This document shows positions 60,960 to 64,000 of a DNA stretch of 64,000 nucleotides, one piece after another. The stretch comes from Takakia lepidozioides (lineage: Eukaryota > Streptophyta > Takakiopsida > Takakiales > Takakiaceae): the NCBI GenBank assembly GCA_030704615.1, contig CM060731.1, forward strand, positions 67,870,756 through 67,934,755. Reading direction: 5' to 3'. The notes under the pieces are model-generated. The model was not told where the DNA came from. It made no database searches and saw only the letters and a list, made by a program, of their open reading frames with translations. Every line of letters begins with the position of its first letter. Position 1 is the stretch's first letter. A program made the translations under genes and the position numbers.

Positions 60960-61255
60960 GTCTTTAACATTTGCATTTTTTTTTTGCAGTTGTTTTTGTT
61001 GACACACAATGTACGGAAGTTATAATTCTGTGGCTATGGAGGTATGTTCTTTGCATATTCTTTGTCTTAACATCTTCATGACATTGATCAAATTTAAGTT
61101 TTTGTGTGATGAAAATTTCACTTGACTTCCTCGAAGCAAGATTTTCAGGAGCATGTGCACAATCACTTAATTATGTCATAACACACTGAAAACCTTTGTA
61201 CATTGTGTGTCAACAAAAACGACTTCAGAAAAAAACAATGCAAATGCTAAAGACA
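60960..61255. repeat. Foldback (inverted repeat), arms of about 62 bp
   Basis: 60960-61021 and 61190-61255 are inverted copies: GTTGACACACAATGTAC in the left arm pairs with GTACATTGTGTGTCAAC in the right arm, with further pairing through GTCTTTAACATTTGCAT. The loop is about 165 bp. It fits a small foldback/MITE-type element or a hairpin precursor. Confidence 0.85.
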
Positions 61256-61575
61256 ACAAAATATTTCCAACATTGTCATCCATATATGGAGCTAGCAAAA
61301 TTGTAGATGGTTTACATTAGACATAAAATGGGAATTATAGAGCGGCTTACTGATATGCAGACACCTCTAGCCGGGCCTGCTATCAAATCCCCACCCCTTG
61401 TCCTATCTAGCGTTGCTCTCAACCTTCATGCTCTTCCGCTCCCTTACCCCATTCCCCAGCCCTCCCATAACCTAGTTTTTTAAGCAATTTGCATACATGT
61501 CAGCGTTGGATTGCATTTGAGCAAGCCAACTACTAACCATAGCTAATGACCCTGCATACAACTTTCTTTGATAGA
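61256..61575. other. Intergenic sequence
   Basis: No supported gene between the foldback and the next SINE. Confidence 0.4.
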
Positions 61576-61745
61576 CAACCAAGTTGTAGCCAAGTGGTAA
61601 TGGGCACATACCATTTCGGAAGTGGTTGTAGTTCAATCCACCGATTGGTGTCACAAAGGTGTCCACCTTCCTTCCGGAAGGCAGTAGCCCTTTGGATTGA
61701 AGAGACACTATAATTTACATTTCTTAATTCGGGAGGGAGGCGTCA
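61576..61745 (+). mobile_element. tRNA-derived SINE copy (best-preserved promoter)
   Basis: CAACCAAGTTGTAGCCAAGTGG contains a near-consensus A box, TAGCCAAGTGG. AGTTCAATCC about 40 bp later serves as the B box. The body GTGTCACAAAGGTGTCCACC, GGAAGGCAGTAGCCC and tail GGGAGGGAGGCGTCACAT match the other copies. Confidence 0.82.
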
Positions 61746-62187
61746 CATATTATCATTATTTATTTTTCAATAGGAAGTTTCGATGTAAATCTGGAAAATG
61801 GGGGTGAAAATCGCTAATTTTGAAGCTAGGTTATGTACTGTATTCCACTAAGAGTTCTCTGGCTATGAGTTGTAGCCTGGCACATAGTACTACCGAGCCG
61901 CAGTGGATACTTAGAATCCAAACAGTTTGGAGGTGGGTGTATCTTTTTGAAGGTCTTGTCATTTTTCATATCGCATAAAAACCAAATAATGGTTCTGTAT
62001 GTTTGATGGGTACCAGCTCGGAGGTTGTTAATGTTCTTTCAATGAAGCAATTAATAGACAAAAAAACGCATCCTCAACTAATTGCACTCTCAAATAATCC
62101 TAACTTTAGTTTTTATTTTATTTTATTTTACAAATCCAAAAGGATGAGTATAAATAGCTAGGGTGATATGTCATTTATTGTGACCCC
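61746..62187. other. Intergenic sequence
   Basis: No supported gene or repeat apart from short AT-rich runs. Confidence 0.4.
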
Positions 62188-62550
62188 TGTAAAGCCCCAT
62201 ATTTGCTTAACCTAAAAATGGCCCGTTTCATCCAAAACGGCGATACATCCATAGTATATTTTTTTGGCACATAAAGCCGTTAAACCGTTACAATGATATC
62301 TAGGTTAGGGTTAGTTTTGGCTGGTGGCTCGATCCTGGCCCTTCATTAGATCTAGGGCTACAAGGCGGCGCCGTGGGCTTTGGCTTGTGACGCCTCGCCA
62401 CGCGGCGGGCCACTAAAGCTAGGGCTTTTGTTTAAAGACGGCGCCCTGACACAAGGTCAGGGCGGTGTACTAGGGTGTTAGTGTATATGTGATTTTGGTG
62501 TACAAGCTTTGGATGAGAGCTGTTTTGTATCAGATCCGTGTGTTTGATCC
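62188..62550 (+). repeat. Inverted copy of the gypsy LTR (solo)
   Basis: Begins TGTAAAGCCCCATATTTGC and matches the reverse complement of 29105-29469 to TTTGATCC. No internal retroelement sequence adjoins it, so it is a solo or truncated LTR. It is followed directly by an acidic coding remnant. Confidence 0.75.
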
Positions 62551-62563
62551 GGGGAGAGGACGA

Positions 62564-62677
62564 AATTTTTGAGAGGCATAGTGGAACTGATGCATCACAT
62601 AGCTCGGAGGATGGGGGGGATGAGGGGGATGAGGAGGAAGGCGGGGCAAGTTCCTCGGAGGGTGTAGGACAGTAGTG
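62564..62677 (+). pseudogene. Acidic C-terminal coding remnant
   Basis: One frame reads EDEIFERHSGTDASHSSEDG, then a DEGDEEEGG stretch ending GVGQ and a stop. This looks like the acidic C-terminus of a protein, cut at its 5' side by the LTR. The parent is not recognised. Confidence 0.4.
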
Positions 62678-62940
62678 CCCATTCCGGCTATGACAGTTAC
62701 GACACACTTGTATAGATGTGACTTGCCACAAAATTTGCAATAAAATGTTGCATTTCATTGCTATGACGAGTCCACTGGTGCCAAATTCCAACTTGATATG
62801 ACCCTATTTCCGTGCCTCCTAACCCTATTTCCGTGGACACACAATGGTCCGCTCATGTTTTTTTTTTTCCGCTCATGCTCATGCCGCTCATGAAATAGCG
62901 TACCAGACAAAGATTCTTCCGACTGCCTGAGGATCCGTAG
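62678..62940. other. Non-coding with a GCTCATG simple repeat
   Basis: 62800-62900 resembles 9607-9727 (CCCTATTTCCG..GGACAC, GCTCATG words, ATGAAATAGC). It is the likely intron or flank before the exon at 62941. Confidence 0.5.
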
Positions 62941-63477
62941 GTGCCAGCAGAAAACGACCCATACAATCGCGAACTGTTTAGGAGAGACCTATTTCTGAGG
63001 GAGTTGGAGGCCGCTAGCATCCGTTGGGAGGATATGAATGAGACGTACTGGGTGCCTCGTCGGGATGAAGGGCCATTTCTTCCAGAGTTGCGCAGAAACC
63101 CCCAGCAGGAGGAGGTATTGGACAATTTCAAGACTGCCATCACGAGTATTGTAAAGTATTGGCAGAACACATGGCGTGACCAAGTTGCCCCTATTCCAGG
63201 GGTGTTCTTGCCACTTCCAAACATATCGGATTTAATTGAAAAATTGCATGTCGCCGTAGCAAGAGCGACACACCCGGCTCTGGCAAATGTGGAAGAGAGT
63301 CAACACTCGCCTAGAACGCTACGCATGATGGCAAGGGTGGACCACACAACACTGGGTCTCTCTTTGACCACTCGAGCTCTCCGTACTGGTGGAGGCACGT
63401 CCTCTACACCCGGAGCATCTTCATCAACATCTGGAGATGACGACAACGAAGTAATAAATCTAGATGAAGATGATTAG
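62941..63477 (+). CDS. Unrecognised acidic-tailed protein, last exon (partial)
   Basis: A 3' exon begins after an acceptor-like CCGTAG at 62940. It stays open for 178 codons, with a charged helical middle (RELFRRDLFLRELEAASIRW, NFKTAITSIVKYWQNTW) and a Ser/Thr-rich then acidic end (SGDDDNEVINLDEDD). No domain is recognised. Many transposon-encoded proteins end in a similar acidic tail, so a domesticated or decayed transposon gene is possible. A start codon for the full gene was not found. Confidence 0.4.
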   Translation: MPAENDPYNRELFRRDLFLRELEAASIRWEDMNETYWVPRRDEGPFLPELRRNPQQEEVLDNFKTAITSIVKYWQNTWRDQVAPIPGVFLPLPNISDLIEKLHVAVARATHPALANVEESQHSPRTLRMMARVDHTTLGLSLTTRALRTGGGTSSTPGASSSTSGDDDNEVINLDEDD

Positions 63478-63715
63478 AAAGGCTAGAAACGTAGGGAGTA
63501 AGCCAAAGGTCTCAGATTGCGAAAACTTAAATGTGCAACCCACTGTATAGTCTACGTAATTTTTGGAAATACGAGGTTTATCCTTTGAACCATTTTTGAA
63601 TGACCTCATACTTGTTCGGTACCTGTTTGACGGTATGTACAATATACTGGCAAAGTTTCAAAACAATAAAAAAATTGCTGAATGAAGATACCATTGGTTC
63701 ACCCATTGCAATATT
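63478..63715. other. Intergenic between convergent 3' ends
   Basis: No feature recognised. AATAAA at 63666-63671 may be a plus-strand polyadenylation signal for the gene ending at 63477. Confidence 0.4.
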
Positions 63716-64000
63716 TTAGCCTCCCTCCGGTCCATAAGGGTTTAGGCACATTGTGCACATCGTACCATCTGTTACACATGACGCTGGATTGCTCTGTGGT
63801 ATCCACGTCCGTTTATCCTCATGAATGTAGGATGACATCCTCGGCCTGGTGTCCCACTCCTCCTCTACTTCCAAATCCCAGTTTATGCTGTTATTGGTAT
63901 CGAAAGTTGTATGCACACAATGCTCAAACATGACATCCACATCACCCCATGTGGTGAATCCAGTGTACTTCGACGTGAATACATCACGCACAATGTTGTG
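63716..64000 (-). CDS. C-terminal exon of an unrecognised gene (cut by the window edge)
   Basis: An open minus-strand frame from the window edge to a stop at 63716. Features include TGFTTWGDVDVMFEHCVHTT, EVEEEWDTRP, TWIPQSNP and a final CTMCLNPYGPEGG with a CxxC. The family is not recognised. Its style resembles the terminal exon of the gene at the left edge, which also runs off the window, but no direct alignment can be shown here. Confidence 0.45.
   Translation of the reverse strand, partial: HNIVRDVFTSKYTGFTTWGDVDVMFEHCVHTTFDTNNSINWDLEVEEEWDTRPRMSSYIHEDKRTWIPQSNPASCVTDGTMCTMCLNPYGPEGG

Overview
The window is nuclear DNA from a land plant. The evidence is a ZEITLUPE/FKF1-type LOV-F-box-Kelch photoreceptor gene, PLS-class PPR gene fragments, a BET1/SFT1-type SNARE gene with GT-AG introns, CACTA (En/Spm) DNA transposons, a Ty3/gypsy retroelement and tRNA-derived SINEs. 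The sparse genes, abundant repeats and a piggyBac-type transposase relic would fit a large non-seed-plant genome such as a fern or lycophyte. That placement is inference only.

Layout. 1-2948 (minus): exons of an unrecognised gene with a DGNHR-type motif, running off the left edge. 3010-6452: a satellite of about 29 hairpin units. 7005-7330: a cluster of GGAAATGCGG palindromes. 7570-9238: a divergent pair of paralogous genes of an unrecognised family; the minus-strand copy has a frameshift. 9762-16188: a long inverted-repeat pair enclosing a decayed piggyBac transposase and a minisatellite. 17196-17849: an intronless secreted protein with a putative 3D (RlpA/MltA-like) domain, resembling fungal secreted proteins. 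18.9 kb: a SINE. 19953-21122: a four-exon SNARE gene. 22440-25432 (minus): the two-exon ZTL/FKF1 gene. 27.9-28.6 kb: a tandem repeat. 29105-33285 (minus): a 5'-truncated Ty3/gypsy element.

33286-57745 is a composite of CACTA elements. A left CACTA end at 33286 (called A) is followed by PPR pseudogene pieces. Element B has a TNP1/TnpA-like gene (38.5-41.5 kb, minus) and a TNP2 transposase (43.0-44.1 kb, plus). B is split by element C (44257-56721), which has 29-bp terminal inverted repeats and a CAT target duplication; B's transposase resumes at 56.9 kb. Element C carries its own TNP1/TnpA-like gene with an FCP1/HAD-phosphatase domain, a frameshifted transposase (TNP2, DUF4218 and DUF4216 regions), and captured fragments of a PPR gene and of 40S ribosomal protein S3a. 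Beyond it lie SINE copies, a foldback, an inverted copy of the gypsy LTR, and two partial unrecognised genes at 62.9-64.0 kb.

The apparently functional host genes are ZTL/FKF1, the SNARE gene, the secreted 3D-like gene and possibly the 8.6 kb orphan gene. Most of the rest is transposon or transposon cargo. The strongest candidates for something undescribed are the HAD-domain CACTA protein with its captured cargo, the hairpin satellite, the orphan inverted gene pair and the secreted 3D-like gene.
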